From positions 4,278,001 through 4,342,000 of the forward strand of contig NZ_OZ257126.1 of NCBI RefSeq assembly GCF_965278975.1: a stretch of DNA of 64,000 nucleotides, given 5' to 3'. The DNA comes from Ferrovibrio sp965278975. Lineage in GTDB: Bacteria > Pseudomonadota > Alphaproteobacteria > Ferrovibrionales > Ferrovibrionaceae. Below, in pieces: positions 44,762 through 53,108 of the stretch (position 1 is its first letter; every line of letters begins with the position of its first letter). The position numbers and the translations under genes are program-made. Below the pieces are notes generated by a model. It saw only the letters and a program-made list of their open reading frames with translations. It was not told the origin of the DNA and searched no databases.

Positions 44762-47047
44762 TTATGGCTCGCCGCCGCCAAGATCGTCCATCGGCACCAT
44801 GCTCTCGCCCCTGCCCGTCTGCGTCCCATTTGCCGCGCCATGGCCACGCGGCGGTGACCACGGCTTCAGGCCGCGCTCGGCGGCAACCTTGCGCAAGGTG
44901 AAGCGGCCATCGTCATGCAGATACAGCGCATGAGCGCCCTCGCGCCACAGATCGAAACGGTCGATCACCAGCCTGGCGCCGGCACAGCGGCCCCGCACCG
45001 GAAACGGCGCCACGACGATATCGGCGCGGCGGCAATCTTCCGCCAGCGCGCGTTCCTCGCGCGGCAGCGCAATCACCCAGCCTTTCAGCCGCGCGGTGCA
45101 ACCTTCCGGTTCGCAGCGCAGGGAACCATCGGCACCCGTGGCCGGCGCGCGCCGCGCATTCGGCCAGGGCAGCAGGGCCGGTGCGCCAAGCCGGCGCCAC
45201 CAGGTCTCGGCCTCGAAACCACGCGGCGCCGCATGAGCCGGCAGGTTGGCCGGGCTGCTGAAATAATAGCGCTCGGCATCATTGCCGCCGCGCAGGGCAA
45301 TGCGGCGCGCATCACCACTGATCATCAGATCCGGCAGCGGCGTGAACAGCGGTGAAGCCAGGCCGGCGCAGATTGGCAGCAGGCCGAGCCAGCGCCAGGG
45401 CAGACGCCACAGGCAGAGCCATAAACCGCCGATAGCCATGGCGCCCAGGCTCCAGGCCGGCATCGCCGGTATGGTTGCCACCGCCCCCGGCCAGCCGGCG
45501 ACCCACACGGCAATCGCGATCAGACCTTCAACACCCCAGCCCATAGGCACCAGGGCCAGGGCTTCGAGGCCGAACGGCATCAGCGCGAAGGCCAGCATGG
45601 CCAGCGGCATGATCCAGAACGATACCAGCGGAGAGGCAATCAGGTTGGCGATCAGCGCATAATCGGCGAAGCGGTTGAAATGATAAGCCGCGAAAAGCCC
45701 CGAGCCGATACCGGCGACGAAACTGCTGAGCAGCACGCCAGCGAGCCAGAATCCCGCCATGCGCAGCGGCCCGGCCTGCGCCCGCCAGCGCGAGAGCGGC
45801 TGCTCCAGGGCTTCATAACTGGCGATCAGCGCCGCCACGGCACCGAAGCTCATCTGGAAACCGGCATCGAGCAGGCTTTCCGGTGCCATCATCAGCAACA
45901 GCAGCGCGGCCAGCGCCAGACTGCGCAGACTGAGCGCCTGACGATCCAGCAACACCGCACTCAGCGCCAGAGCAACCATGAGAAACGAGCGTTGCGTCGC
46001 CAAGGCCGAGCCGGAGATCAGCATATAGGCAGCGGCGCCGATCAACGCCGCGATGGCGGCGATTTTCTTGATCGGCCAATGCAGCGCGGCATAGGGCGCC
46101 AGCGCCAGCAGGCCACGAATGACTGCGAACAGGATGCCGGAAACCAGCACCAGATGCAGGCCGGAAATCGAGAGGATATGCGCCAGGCCGGAATCGCGGA
46201 AAGCATCATCGATGGATTCCGGGATCGGGCCACGCACACCGGTCATCAAGGCGGCAGCAATCGCGCCATCGGCCCCATCGAGCGCGGCAAGGATGCGTTC
46301 GGTGAGCCGCTGCTGTGTATTGGCAAGACCAAGCCGCCAGGTATCGCCCCAGGCATCAAGTTCGGATGCCGGCAGTGGTGGCAGGATTTCCACTGCACCA
46401 TTGGCGGTGCCTATCGCGCCGATGCGCTGGAACCAGGCGCTGCGTGCGAAATCGAAGGCACCCGGCATCACCGGCGCCGAAGGCGGCCCGAGCACGGCAC
46501 GCAGGCGCACACGTTCGCCGGGCCGCAAAATTTCACCGCCCTGGCGCAGGGTGACGCGCAGCCGCACCGGTGTCGCTTCCGGCTCCAGCCTTTCGATCCA
46601 GGTCTGATCCAGTGTCAGGCGGTGGCCATGGTCGCGCGGCTCCACCAGCAGCACGCGGCCTTCGACCCAGCTTGCCGGCAACCGGCGTTGCAACACCGGC
46701 GCCGCCACATCCTCCGCCCGCTCTGCCGCCAGCCACAGGCCGCCGAGCACCAGCACCAGCGGCGCGCAAGCCACAGCCCAGGCGGGCCGGCGCCAGATCA
46801 GACCGAGCAGCAGCAGCAAGCTCAGCGTGAAGGCGATGCGCAACGGCAATGCCGCCGGTGCGCCGGGCAGCAGGAAATACAGGGCGATGCCAAGCCCAAG
46901 CAGAACCGGCAGCCACAGGAACCAGCGCTCGCGCTCGGCCAGCAGCACCGGCCAGGGGCGGAAGGCAGCAATCGCCTGGAAGCGCAGCAGCAGCCCATGC
47001 CGCAGGCTGGGCCAGAAACCGGTAAAGGGTGAGGATGGCGGCGCCAT
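44762..47047 (-). CDS. comEC: ComEC/Rec2-family DNA uptake protein
   Basis: ComEC forms the inner-membrane channel for single-stranded DNA in natural transformation. The 761-residue product has several N-terminal hydrophobic helices. An OB-like extracytoplasmic domain (about 75-220) precedes the Competence domain with SGLHLVLVSGILFA and repeated helices to about 530. The C-terminal region lacks the metallo-beta-lactamase HxHxDH motif found in many ComEC proteins and retains only a shortened remnant, common in alphaproteobacteria. I chose the ATG at 47047, with AGGA 7 nt upstream; a TTG at 47083 is in frame. Next to lexA, as is usual. Confidence 0.92.
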   Translation of the reverse strand: MAPPSSPFTGFWPSLRHGLLLRFQAIAAFRPWPVLLAERERWFLWLPVLLGLGIALYFLLPGAPAALPLRIAFTLSLLLLLGLIWRRPAWAVACAPLVLVLGGLWLAAERAEDVAAPVLQRRLPASWVEGRVLLVEPRDHGHRLTLDQTWIERLEPEATPVRLRVTLRQGGEILRPGERVRLRAVLGPPSAPVMPGAFDFARSAWFQRIGAIGTANGAVEILPPLPASELDAWGDTWRLGLANTQQRLTERILAALDGADGAIAAALMTGVRGPIPESIDDAFRDSGLAHILSISGLHLVLVSGILFAVIRGLLALAPYAALHWPIKKIAAIAALIGAAAYMLISGSALATQRSFLMVALALSAVLLDRQALSLRSLALAALLLLMMAPESLLDAGFQMSFGAVAALIASYEALEQPLSRWRAQAGPLRMAGFWLAGVLLSSFVAGIGSGLFAAYHFNRFADYALIANLIASPLVSFWIMPLAMLAFALMPFGLEALALVPMGWGVEGLIAIAVWVAGWPGAVATIPAMPAWSLGAMAIGGLWLCLWRLPWRWLGLLPICAGLASPLFTPLPDLMISGDARRIALRGGNDAERYYFSSPANLPAHAAPRGFEAETWWRRLGAPALLPWPNARRAPATGADGSLRCEPEGCTARLKGWVIALPREERALAEDCRRADIVVAPFPVRGRCAGARLVIDRFDLWREGAHALYLHDDGRFTLRKVAAERGLKPWSPPRGHGAANGTQTGRGESMVPMDDLGGGEP

Positions 47048-47117
47048 GGCGCGATCCTGTGCCGGATCGGCTGGCGGCGGCAAGCCGGCTTAAATCGGGA
47101 ACGCCGACTTTAGTGGA

Positions 47118-48005
47118 TCAGCGTTCCGGCCGCACGCGGCGGGCCTGCTCGCCCATGAACAGTTGTAGCTTGTCGACTGCCTGACGCGGCATCGGATCCT
47201 GACCACTAAGCATCAGCGACAGGGCCACGCGGCTCAAACCCAGCCGATTGGCGAGTTGATCGATCGAGATCGATGCCACCTTGCAGGCCTGCGACACCGC
47301 CACCAGCGAACCCTTCTCGACATAGAAGCGGCCCCAGGTTTCCTTCACATTCACCTTCTCCGGCACCACCGGCAACAAAGGCTGCCGCATGCGCGCCGGA
47401 TCGAGGCGGATGCTTTCCGAGATCGAATAGCTGCTGGCCGGCGCCATGGTCGGCTGCATCGGCGTCGCGGACGGACGTGGCAGCGAAACACTCGGCATCG
47501 AGTTGGTGAATTCTTCCAGCCGTGGCGCCTGCTCGATGCCGGCGCGCAGCAGCTTCTCCACCGCTTCGATCAGCGCCTGGGCCGGCGGCGCCAGTTCATG
47601 CTCTTCGCCGAAGCGGTCGTAGTATTGTGAAATTTCCGACAGGCGTTCGAGCCGTCGCACCAGGAACTCGCGCGCGCCCAGCGGCAGCTTGCGGCCCGAC
47701 TGGGTGATCTTCACCAGGTAGATACGCGTGGTATCTAGTTCCAGGATGATGACCTTCCAGCGGATCTTCGACAGGTGCTTGTTCAGCGGTTCCCGCTTGG
47801 CGATGTCGAATTCCGGAATACGGCCTTCCACCAGATCGACGAAGACATAGAAATGCTCGATCTTCTCGACGAAGCGCTTGTAGTCCTGGAAATGAGGGCT
47901 GGAGTTCGAGGAATCCTGGCAGAATGCCATCAGCTCACGGCTCTGGTTTTCCACCACGCCGATAAGCCGGAGGGTCTCCTGAACGACGGACTTATTCACC
48001 GTCAC
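47118..48005 (-). CDS. Unrecognised protein with a C-terminal helix-turn-helix
   Basis: I do not recognise this 295-residue family. The N-terminal half (about 1-165) is predicted mostly helical, with ENQSRELMAFCQDSSNSS and a segment FREEHELAPP-like acidic patch near 150. A Pro/Ser/Met-rich linker spans about 165-215. The C-terminus (about 245-285, ISIDQLANRLGLSRVALSLML) looks like a Cro/CI-type HTH. No membrane segment or signal peptide. It lies 34 bp upstream of comEC on the same strand. A DNA-binding regulator is inferred from the HTH only. Confidence 0.75.
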   Translation of the reverse strand: MTVNKSVVQETLRLIGVVENQSRELMAFCQDSSNSSPHFQDYKRFVEKIEHFYVFVDLVEGRIPEFDIAKREPLNKHLSKIRWKVIILELDTTRIYLVKITQSGRKLPLGAREFLVRRLERLSEISQYYDRFGEEHELAPPAQALIEAVEKLLRAGIEQAPRLEEFTNSMPSVSLPRPSATPMQPTMAPASSYSISESIRLDPARMRQPLLPVVPEKVNVKETWGRFYVEKGSLVAVSQACKVASISIDQLANRLGLSRVALSLMLSGQDPMPRQAVDKLQLFMGEQARRVRPER

Positions 48006-48101
48006 GCGACGTCAATCCTTGCGTCTGGGGGCTTATTTAGAACGATACTAGATGGGCAACCCTGGAACTGCAACCACGGACTGCGCGTGTTATCTGGGCG
48101 T

Positions 48102-48584
48102 TCAGCCGGCGTTCGGCAAGGGGCCAGAGTTGGGCAAGGAATGCGGCGCGCAGAACAGGCCTTCGCGGCGCATGTCATAGCAATAGGCGCGCGCACCATC
48201 GCGATCGATGAAACCGCCCAGCAGTACGCGCACGGTCTTGCCCCGGCTGCCACCGAGATCAACCTCGACATAACGGGGTGTCAAACCCTGTAGAATGGAA
48301 AAACGCTTCGATAAAGCAACCCAGCCGCGTTCAGCTTCACCCTGGTTCTTGAAGCTGGCAACATGGCCCGCGAAACGCGGTACCGGCGGCGGCGCTACAG
48401 GTGGCGGCGGTGGGGCCGGCATTGGTTCCGCCTTCACTTCCATCACCGGCGGCGGTGGCAAATCGACCGGCAAGGCAGCGGCGACCGGCAGTTCCGCCGG
48501 CTTGTCGGCATCAGCTTTCAGGCCGGAGCAACCTGCCAACAGCAGCACCAGGATCAGCGCGGCAGCGGCTGGCCGGTACGGCAT
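48102..48584 (-). CDS. SPOR-domain lipoprotein
   Basis: This 160-residue protein has a lipobox LLAGC (Cys19 if the ATG at 48584 is used). A Pro-rich spacer (about 35-75, PPPPVMEV and APPPPPVAPPP) leads to a C-terminal SPOR-type domain with GHVASFKNQGEAERGWVALS and VRVLLGGFIDRDGARAYC. SPOR domains bind denuded septal peptidoglycan. An alternative GTG start at 48596 overlaps the upstream gene (GTGA). Outer-membrane anchored and probably cell-wall associated. The cysteine pair near the C-terminus (CYDMRREGLFC) is notable. Confidence 0.83.
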   Translation of the reverse strand: MPYRPAAAALILVLLLAGCSGLKADADKPAELPVAAALPVDLPPPPVMEVKAEPMPAPPPPPVAPPPVPRFAGHVASFKNQGEAERGWVALSKRFSILQGLTPRYVEVDLGGSRGKTVRVLLGGFIDRDGARAYCYDMRREGLFCAPHSLPNSGPLPNAG

Positions 48585-48592
48585 GGCGTGGA

Positions 48593-48802
48593 TCACTTGT
48601 CGACGAGGCGGAACATGTGGCGGTCGAGCAAGGCGCTGACCGAAACAGTCTTGGTGCTGCTGGCATCGCGCTCATTGATGAGCTGCACATGCACCACATC
48701 TTCGCTCGGAAATTGGATCAAGCGCGCCACCCGCCAGATGAAGCCCTGGGGCTGCTCGAAACGTTGGCCCGGAACGATGTCGGAAGCGGTGAACTTTGCC
48801 AT
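48593..48802 (-). CDS. Small conserved-looking protein of unknown function
   Basis: This 69-residue product is MAKFTASDIVPGQRFEQPQG followed by IWRVARLIQFPSEDVVHVQL, INERDASSTKTVSVSALLD and RHMFRLVDK. It looks like a small beta-barrel (SH3- or KOW-like) fold, cytosolic, with no metal or membrane motif. It is coupled to the SPOR lipoprotein, whose GTG start option overlaps its stop. The coding pattern and overlap support a real gene. Function unknown. Confidence 0.75.
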   Translation of the reverse strand: MAKFTASDIVPGQRFEQPQGFIWRVARLIQFPSEDVVHVQLINERDASSTKTVSVSALLDRHMFRLVDK

Positions 48803-48877
48803 CAGGCATCCCTGTAACTGTTGTTGCCAGCGTAGCGGATTCGCCACAGCCTGTGAACGCCCGCGAAGCACCTCAGC

Positions 48878-49102
48878 TCAAGCCGGATGTTGAATATTGA
48901 AAGTATAAATGCCGTTTGCCTCGGTGGCGCTCAGCAGCTTGAAACCAGCCGCCTCGCACAAAGCCGGAATATCGGCCTGGGTTGCCGGATCGGTGGCCTC
49001 CACGATCAGGCTTTCGCCTTTCGGTACCGCCTTCAGGGCCTTCTTGGTGCGCAGCACCGGCAGCGGGCAGTTCAGCCCGCGCAAATCCAGAACCTGGCTC
49101 AT
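48878..49102 (-). CDS. TusA-family sulfurtransferase
   Basis: This is a 74-residue sulfur carrier protein with the persulfide cysteine in LRGLNCPLPVLRTKKAL (Cys12, CPxP motif) and the family C-terminal GIYTFNIQ. TusA-type proteins relay sulfur to tRNA thiolation, molybdenum cofactor enzymes or sulfur oxidation. Paired with YeeE permeases (YeeD-like), they receive sulfur from imported thiosulfate. It is divergent from the yeeE-type gene across 138 bp, which supports the latter role. Cytosolic. Confidence 0.92.
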   Translation of the reverse strand: MSQVLDLRGLNCPLPVLRTKKALKAVPKGESLIVEATDPATQADIPALCEAAGFKLLSATEANGIYTFNIQHPA

Positions 49103-49148
49103 CGCCGCAACCCCATTTCACCCATCAATATGCAAGATTGGCCGAAAC

Positions 49149-49176
49149 TTCACTTTCGCCCTGTTGTTTATATAAT
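49149..49176 (+). promoter_or_regulatory. Candidate promoter of the yeeE operon
   Basis: A perfect -10 TATAAT (49171-49176) has a partial -35 TTCACT (49149-49154) 16 bases upstream. Transcription would start about 58 nt before the yeeE-type ATG. The -10 sits in a short palindrome, TTATATAA, so the opposite strand could serve tusA. I infer the promoter from spacing alone. Confidence 0.45.
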
Positions 49177-49240
49177 CACGGCGATAATTTTGGAAACCCT
49201 TGGCACCAGGCAGCCAGGACAATTGAGGGAGCCGGCCGCG

Positions 49241-50341
49241 ATGAATGAGGTTTCGACGGCGCTGCTGGTGAATGGCGGCGGGTTGCTGCTGGGTGTAGTG
49301 TTCGGCGGCCTGGTGCAGCGGACCAATTTCTGCACCATGGGGGGCATCAGCGACCTGGTGCTGCTGGGCGATGGCAGCCGGTTCCGCGCCTGGCTGCTGG
49401 CCATCGGCACGGCCATCCTGGGCGCCCAGGGCCTGCATCTGGCCGGCCTGGTGAACCTGGATGGCGCCATCTACGCCACCACCAATCTCGGCTGGCTCGG
49501 AGCCCTGCTCGGTGGCCTGGTATTCGGCTTCGGCATGGTCCAGGCCGGCGGCTGCGGCAGCCGCACCCTGGTGCGCTTCGGCGCCGGTAACCTGAAATCC
49601 CTGGTCGCCCTGCTGGTGCTGGGCATCACCGCCTATGCCACGTTGCGCGGCATCATCGGCCCGGCGCGGCAATGGTTCGAGGGCCTGACCGTGATCGACC
49701 TCAAGGCGCGCGGCATCCCGACCCAGTCGCTGCCCGACCTGCTGGCCGCGCTGGGCCTGCCGGCCCGGCCCATGCGCATCCTGCTGGCGCTTGGCATCGG
49801 CGGCGGTCTGGTGGCCTATGCCTTAAGCAATGCCCGCTTTCGCGCCAAACCGAAACTGGTGCTCGGCGGCATTGGCGTCGGGCTGATAGCTGTGGCCGGC
49901 TGGGCCGTCACCGGCATCCTCGGCAATGATGAATTCGATCCGGTGCCTCTGGCCTCCGTCACCTTCGTGGCACCGGTGGCCGACAGCCTGCTCTACCTGA
50001 TGACCTTCACCGGCGCCACCTTGAGCTTCGGTATCAGCACGGTTGGCGGCATGATCCTTGGCGCCTTCATGATGGCAAAACTGGATGGCAGCTTCCGTAT
50101 CGAAAGTTTCTCCAGCCGCGATGACCTGATCGGGCATCTGCTGGGCGGCGCGCTGATGGGAGTCGGCGGTGTCTTCGCGCTCGGCTGCACCATCGGCCAG
50201 GGCCTCACGGGTTTTTCAACGCTGGCTCTCTCCAGTGTGATCGCCTTCGGCGGTATCTGCCTTGGCGGCGTGCTGGGCGTGCGCTATCTCGAAGAGGGCA
50301 ATCTGCGCGATGCATTGCGCGCCCTGTTCGCGCCGCGCTGA
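49241..50341 (+). CDS. YeeE/YedE-family sulfur (thiosulfate) transporter
   Basis: This 366-residue, multi-helix inner-membrane permease belongs to the TsuA family, shown in other bacteria to import thiosulfate. The three cysteines of the proposed thiosulfate relay have counterparts: Cys31 in RTNFCTMGG, Cys105 in QAGGCGSRTL and Cys316 in ALGCTIGQGLTG. The protein has two internally similar halves. The ATG at 49241 has GAGGGAG ahead of it. It heads the operon and faces tusA, reproducing the TsuA-TsuB/YeeE-YeeD arrangement with the genes divergent. Confidence 0.9.
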   Translation: MNEVSTALLVNGGGLLLGVVFGGLVQRTNFCTMGGISDLVLLGDGSRFRAWLLAIGTAILGAQGLHLAGLVNLDGAIYATTNLGWLGALLGGLVFGFGMVQAGGCGSRTLVRFGAGNLKSLVALLVLGITAYATLRGIIGPARQWFEGLTVIDLKARGIPTQSLPDLLAALGLPARPMRILLALGIGGGLVAYALSNARFRAKPKLVLGGIGVGLIAVAGWAVTGILGNDEFDPVPLASVTFVAPVADSLLYLMTFTGATLSFGISTVGGMILGAFMMAKLDGSFRIESFSSRDDLIGHLLGGALMGVGGVFALGCTIGQGLTGFSTLALSSVIAFGGICLGGVLGVRYLEEGNLRDALRALFAPR

Positions 50342-50350
50342 AGGAATCAG

Positions 50351-51094
50351 ATGAACGGTCTCGATGTTTCCTATGCCGTCGCCGCCGGTGCCGGTGCGCT
50401 GAGTTTCCTCAGCCCCTGCGTACTGCCGCTGGTGCCGGCCTATCTCTGCTTCGTCGCCGGCACCTCGCTGGACGAGATGCTGGAGCGCACCGAGATCGAC
50501 AAGGCGGAAATGCGCCGCGTGCTGATGGCGGCCATCGCCTTCGTGCTCGGCTTCTCCACCGTATTCGTGATCATGGGCGCCTCGGCTTCGGCGATCAATC
50601 AACTGGTGGTGCAGCATCTTGAGATCATCGGCAAGATTGCCGGCGTGGTGATCATCCTGTTCGGTCTGCATTTCATGGGTCTGCTGAAAATCGGCCTGCT
50701 TTACCGCGAAATGCGTATCAATCCGGAGAACCGCCCGACCTCCTGGCTCGGCGCCTATGTCATCGGCCTGGCTTTCGCCTTCGGCTGGACTCCCTGTATC
50801 GGGCCGATCCTGGCCAGCATCCTGACCATTGCCGGCAGCCGCTCGGACCTCAGCTACGGCGTTTCCCTGCTCGCCACCTATGCCCTCGGCCTCGGCATCC
50901 CGTTTCTGCTCGCGGCCCTGGCGATGAAACCTTTCATGCGTTTCATGCAACGTTTTCGCCGCCATATGCGCAAAGTGGAAATCGCCGCCGGCAGCCTGCT
51001 GGTCATCACCGGCCTGCTGATCTTTACCAACAGCCTCGGGCAATTCAGCTATTTCCTGCTGGAAACCTTCCCCTGGTTCGCCACCATCGGCTGA
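50351..51094 (+). CDS. CcdA/DsbD-type thiol-disulfide membrane transporter
   Basis: This 247-residue membrane protein carries reducing equivalents across the inner membrane. The CcdA signature cysteines are present: Cys23 in LSPCVLPLVPAYL and Cys149 in GWTPCIGPILAS. Six membrane helices are evident. In other settings CcdA feeds cytochrome c maturation, but no ccm genes are here. It is 9 bp downstream of the YeeE-type gene, so it may supply electrons for periplasmic sulfur-compound handling. That link is inferred from position. Confidence 0.9.
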   Translation: MNGLDVSYAVAAGAGALSFLSPCVLPLVPAYLCFVAGTSLDEMLERTEIDKAEMRRVLMAAIAFVLGFSTVFVIMGASASAINQLVVQHLEIIGKIAGVVIILFGLHFMGLLKIGLLYREMRINPENRPTSWLGAYVIGLAFAFGWTPCIGPILASILTIAGSRSDLSYGVSLLATYALGLGIPFLLAALAMKPFMRFMQRFRRHMRKVEIAAGSLLVITGLLIFTNSLGQFSYFLLETFPWFATIG

Positions 51095-51105
51095 ACCGCA
51101 GCACC

Positions 51106-51846
51106 ATGAACGCACCGCAAACCGGCCTTCGTCTTTACGCGGCCGGCAGCCTGCGCGCGGTGATGACTGAACTCGCCGCCACCGTCGGCATACCACTCGA
51201 TCCGGTTTATGGTGCCTCGGGCCTGCTGCGCGAGCGCATCGCCGCCGGCGAACCCGCCGAAATCTTTGCTTCCGCCAACCTGCATCATCCGCAAGCCCTG
51301 AGCCAAGCTGGCGGCTTCGGGCCAGTGCAGGTTTTCACCAGGAATGAGATCTGCGCGCTCACCGGCCCGGCAGAACCCGCAACCACCGGCACACTGCTTG
51401 AGCGCATGCTGATGCACGATATCCGGCTCGGCATGTCGACACCGAAAGCCGATCCATGCGGCGATTACGCGCTTGAAGTGTTCGACCGGGCCGACCGGGT
51501 GCGACCGGGGGCGCGGGCGGCTTTGCACGCCAAGGCCCTGCAATTGACCGGCGGACCGGACTCTCCGATGCCGCCTGCCGGCCGGAATGTCTATGCCTGG
51601 CTGATGCAACAGCGCCAGGCCGACATACTGCTCACCTACCGCACCAACGCCCTGCTGGCGATGCATGAGAACCCCGCCCTGCGCCAGGTTCCGTTGCCTG
51701 CCGGGCTGGCGGTCAATGCCGATTACGGCCTTGTGATCGCCTGCTCTGCCCGCCCCGAGGCCCGGCGCTTCGCGGAATTCGTGCTAAACAGCAACGGACA
51801 GGCTATTCTGGCACGGCATGGTTTCGCTGGCCTGACCGGGAGATGA
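51106..51846 (+). CDS. ModA-like oxyanion-binding protein lacking a signal peptide
   Basis: This 246-residue type II periplasmic-binding fold of the molybdate-binding family has LYAAGSLRAVMTEL (Ser15), VYGASGLLRERIAAGEPAEIF (Ser38) and PCGDYALEVF, which line up with the ModA oxyanion site. A ModA-like TYRTNA occurs late. The protein starts MNAPQTGLRLYAAGS with no hydrophobic leader, so it should be cytoplasmic unless exported another way. It lies 11 bp after ccdA and overlaps the mop ATG. A cytosolic molybdate or tungstate (or other oxyanion) sensor or chaperone is inferred. Confidence 0.82.
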   Translation: MNAPQTGLRLYAAGSLRAVMTELAATVGIPLDPVYGASGLLRERIAAGEPAEIFASANLHHPQALSQAGGFGPVQVFTRNEICALTGPAEPATTGTLLERMLMHDIRLGMSTPKADPCGDYALEVFDRADRVRPGARAALHAKALQLTGGPDSPMPPAGRNVYAWLMQQRQADILLTYRTNALLAMHENPALRQVPLPAGLAVNADYGLVIACSARPEARRFAEFVLNSNGQAILARHGFAGLTGR

Positions 51847-52052
51847 AAATGAAATTGAGCGCGCGCAATGTGCTGAAGGGCAAGGTGAGTGATGTAACCA
51901 AGGGCAAGACCACAGCCATGGTGAAGTTGAAGGTTGGCGACGCCGATGTCACCGCCTCGATCACCATAGAAGCCCTGAAGGAACTCAAGCTCAAGAAAGG
52001 TGACACCGCCTATGCGGTGATCAAGGCTTCCGACGTCATCATTGGCAAGTAA
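51843..52052 (+). CDS. mop: Mop (molbindin, TOBE-domain) protein
   Basis: Molbindins are small cytosolic hexamers that store molybdate or tungstate. The 69-residue product is one Mop/TOBE domain, with MKLSARNVLKGKV, ITIEALKELKLKKGD and AVIKASDVIIG all typical. Its ATG overlaps the ModA-like stop (ATGA) and it ends 2 bp before the next gene, placing it inside the operon. This is the strongest single clue that the transporter handles a group VI oxyanion. Confidence 0.93.
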   Translation: MKMKLSARNVLKGKVSDVTKGKTTAMVKLKVGDADVTASITIEALKELKLKKGDTAYAVIKASDVIIGK

Positions 52053-52054
52053 GC

Positions 52055-53095
52055 ATGATTACGCGGCGGCATCTGATCGCTGGCGGTGCAGCCGTGGCTT
52101 TCGGAATGCCGCGTCTCGCCTGGGCGCAGGGACAGGCGGCCCCAGCGCGCGAGATCCTGGATGATGCCGGGCGCCGTCTGCGACTGCCGGCCAATGTCAA
52201 CCGCATCTTCGCAGCCGGCCCGCCGGCTTCGCTGCTGCTGCATGCCCTGGCGCCGCAGAAACTGCTCGGCTGGACCACGCCGTTCCGCGATGCGGAGAAA
52301 CCCTTCATGCCGGCAAGCTCTCTGGCATTGCCTGTGCTGGGACGTCTTACCGGGCGCGGCAACAGTGCCAATCTTGAAACTGTGCTGGCGGCAAAGCCGG
52401 ATCTGATCATCGACTATGGCAGCGTCAACGCCACCTATGTTTCACTGGCGGATCGCATTGAAGGCCAGACCGGCATCCCCTACCTGCTGCTGGATGGCAG
52501 CCTCAATCGTCTGGATGAAAGCGTGATCGCGCTGGGGCTGGCGACCGGCGATGAAGGTCGCGCCGTGGAACTGGCCGCCTGGCTGCGCGACAAGATCGGC
52601 GACCTGGATGCGCGCCTGGCCCGACGCCAGGGCAAGCCGCCACGGGTTTATTATGGCCGTGGCCCGCGCGGCCTCGATACCGGGCTTGGCGGTTCGATCA
52701 ACACCGAACTGATCGAGCGACTGGGGGCGGAAAATGTCGCCGCCGCGCTTGGCCGTGGCGGGTTGGTGCAAGTGAGCATCGAGCAAGTGCTGACCTGGGC
52801 GCCAGATGTAATCATCACAATCGATCCGAATTTCTTCGCCCTGCTGCGCCAGGACCCGATCTGGCGCAACATGCCGGCGGTCCGTAATGGCCGCGTGCAT
52901 CTGGCCCCCGCCGTGCCGTTCGGCTGGATTGATTTTCCACCCGGCCCGAACCGCATCCTTGGCCTCGACTGGCTGGCGCGGCGGCTCTATCCCGACGTGT
53001 TCGATGACGATCCGCGCGACTTCGTCAGCGCAGCCTACCGCCAGCTTTACCACCGTGCGCCGGACAAGGCGCAGCTCGATCAGCTGCTGGCATGA
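52055..53095 (+). CDS. BtuF/MolA-class periplasmic substrate-binding protein
   Basis: This 346-residue class III (FecB/BtuF/MolA type) binding protein has a probable Tat signal peptide (TRRHLIAGGAAVAFG, Arg4-Arg5) ending near AWAQG. Typical lobes connected by a long helix are suggested by EILDDAGRRLRLPANVNRI, LETVLAAKPDLIID and IEQVLTWAPDVII. A GRGPRGLDTG segment sits at the hinge side. In this class ligands include siderophores, cobalamin and, for MolA, molybdate/tungstate. With Mop next door, a group VI oxyanion is plausible but not shown. Confidence 0.88.
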   Translation: MITRRHLIAGGAAVAFGMPRLAWAQGQAAPAREILDDAGRRLRLPANVNRIFAAGPPASLLLHALAPQKLLGWTTPFRDAEKPFMPASSLALPVLGRLTGRGNSANLETVLAAKPDLIIDYGSVNATYVSLADRIEGQTGIPYLLLDGSLNRLDESVIALGLATGDEGRAVELAAWLRDKIGDLDARLARRQGKPPRVYYGRGPRGLDTGLGGSINTELIERLGAENVAAALGRGGLVQVSIEQVLTWAPDVIITIDPNFFALLRQDPIWRNMPAVRNGRVHLAPAVPFGWIDFPPGPNRILGLDWLARRLYPDVFDDDPRDFVSAAYRQLYHRAPDKAQLDQLLA

Positions 53096-53108
53096 GGCAA
53101 TCGCCGGC

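Noticed and set aside
47083..47124. GGAACGC/GCGTTCC inverted repeat between comEC and the HTH gene as an operator
   Set aside because: One arm lies in the coding end of the HTH gene and the loop is 16 bases; the stem may be chance.
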